From the NCBI GenBank assembly GCA_002509495.1, contig DAEV01000010.1, positions 18,117-23,129 of the forward strand: DNA of 5,013 nucleotides, in the 5' to 3' direction. This document shows, piece by piece, positions 4,249 through 5,013 of this stretch. The position numbers and the translations under genes were made by a program. Within the stretch, counting starts at the first letter, position 1. Every line of letters starts with the position of its first letter. The notes beneath the pieces are model-generated. The model was given only the letters and a program-made list of their open reading frames with translations, was not told where the DNA came from and did no database searches. This DNA comes from Methanolinea sp. UBA473. GTDB taxonomy: Archaea; Halobacteriota; Methanomicrobia; Methanomicrobiales; Methanospirillaceae.

Positions 4249-5013
4249 TTATTCCGGAATAGGTTCCCAGCGTTTTTCCAGGGTCTTTTCGACGGAGGGC
4301 AGCGTGGTGTACTCCATCTCCTCGAGCGAGAGCCTGTGGGGCTCGAACGGCCCGTGGGCCCGGAGGATGTCCGCAAGCTCGTTGCAGCGGTCGCGGACGC
4401 GGTTATACGCGGGGTCGTCGAACATGTCCGCAGGGCCGATGAGTTTCCCGTTGCAGACCTGGAACCCAAGGCAGATCACCCTTGGCGGACCGTCGAACCG
4501 CGTGCAGTTGGCGTCCGGAAGACCCACGGGCATGAAGGGACCGTGGTGGGAGCCCCGCATCCAGCCGGCCACGATGATGGGAATGCTGAAGGGCTCCATG
4601 ATCTCCCCCACTGCGGGCAGACCGCTCTGTCCCCGTACGATCATGACCGGGTCATCCTTGCCCACATACTTCCCGGCGATCAGCGAGAGGCGCTGCGTGC
4701 TGGTCGAAGCCGCAATCAGCCCGTCCTTCCTTTTTACGTATTTAATGACATATCTCGAAGGTGCTCCGATATACGCAAGGAGGTTGTAGATCTCTTCCGG
4801 GGTGCGGAACTCTATCCTCCGCTTCTTCATCACGTCGTGAACCTCGAAGATGAACCCGTCGTGCATGTTCGGGTCGATGACCAGCCCTGCCGTGTTGAAC
4901 GGGTCGGCGAACATCTTGTAGAGATAGAAATTCCAGGCACCCGGCTCGGTTTTGTCTGCCATGAAGAGGAGCACGGGATCCGAGCCCCGCTCCTCGAACT
5001 CCATCTCCGCCAC
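4249..5013 (-). CDS. fbp: Fructose-1,6-bisphosphate aldolase/phosphatase, C-terminal part (N-terminus outside window)
   Basis: This is the archaeal-type bifunctional enzyme of gluconeogenesis, which condenses dihydroxyacetone phosphate with glyceraldehyde 3-phosphate and then dephosphorylates the product to fructose 6-phosphate in one Mg-dependent active site. The 254 visible residues start at VAEMEFEERG; members are about 365-400 long, so roughly 130-140 N-terminal residues, including several metal-binding acidic residues, lie beyond the right edge. Diagnostic stretches are MADKTEPGAWNFYLYKMFADPFNTAGLVIDP (18-48), APSRYVIKYVKRK (84-96), LIAGKYVGKDDPVMI, GLPAVGEIMEPF, AGWMRGSHHGPFMPVGLPDA and HGPFEPHRLSLEEMEYTTLP near the end. 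Tyr88 and Lys91 in RYVIK should be the catalytic Tyr and Schiff-base Lys (Lys232 in crenarchaeal enzymes, from memory). The GTG at the window edge is an internal valine codon, not a start. The gene is followed by its own oligo-T tract. Confidence 0.95.
   Translation of the reverse strand: MAEMEFEERGSDPVLLFMADKTEPGAWNFYLYKMFADPFNTAGLVIDPNMHDGFIFEVHDVMKKRRIEFRTPEEIYNLLAYIGAPSRYVIKYVKRKDGLIAASTSTQRLSLIAGKYVGKDDPVMIVRGQSGLPAVGEIMEPFSIPIIVAGWMRGSHHGPFMPVGLPDANCTRFDGPPRVICLGFQVCNGKLIGPADMFDDPAYNRVRDRCNELADILRAHGPFEPHRLSLEEMEYTTLPSVEKTLEKRWEPIPE

Noticed and set aside
4190..4789. Plus-strand open frame of 199 codons opposite the FBP aldolase/phosphatase
   Set aside because: It is a shadow of a well-recognised gene on the other strand and its translation resembles nothing known.

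Overview
The window looks like chromosomal DNA from a GC-rich methanogenic archaeon, most likely a member of the Methanomicrobiales or a close relative. The evidence is an FmdE-type formylmethanofuran dehydrogenase subunit, an archaeal Sm-like (LSm/SmAP) protein, an archaeal-type bifunctional FBP aldolase/phosphatase, TATA-box promoters placed for leaderless mRNAs, GGTGA ribosome binding sites and oligo-T terminators. The genus is inference; I could not run a search.

Layout. The left half is read on the plus strand: the C-terminal half of an ammonium transporter (amt, 1-653), overlapping by ATGA with its PII regulator glnK (650-988); about 800 bp with no convincing gene; a small Yip1-family membrane protein (1796-2395); and fmdE (2631-3239). 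The right part is read on the minus strand: the C-terminal two thirds of FBP aldolase/phosphatase (4249-5013), then a two-gene operon of an Sm-like protein (3936-4172) and a winged-helix protein with a four-cysteine cluster (3589-3930). The two sets converge on 3240-3588.

The genes are mostly housekeeping: ammonium uptake and its control, the first step of CO2 reduction to methane, gluconeogenesis and RNA handling. The most interesting material is in the gaps. First, a short dispersed repeat occurs three times (two neighbouring copies after glnK, one after fmdE). It carries two small hairpins whose paired arms are preserved while linker and loop vary. Second, a GC-rich, multi-hairpin block at 3352-3469 sits in AT-rich surroundings. 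It has an 8-bp closing stem, a TATA-like box on one side and a hairpin plus U8 tract on the other, all consistent with an independent minus-strand small RNA of about 118 nt that I do not recognise.
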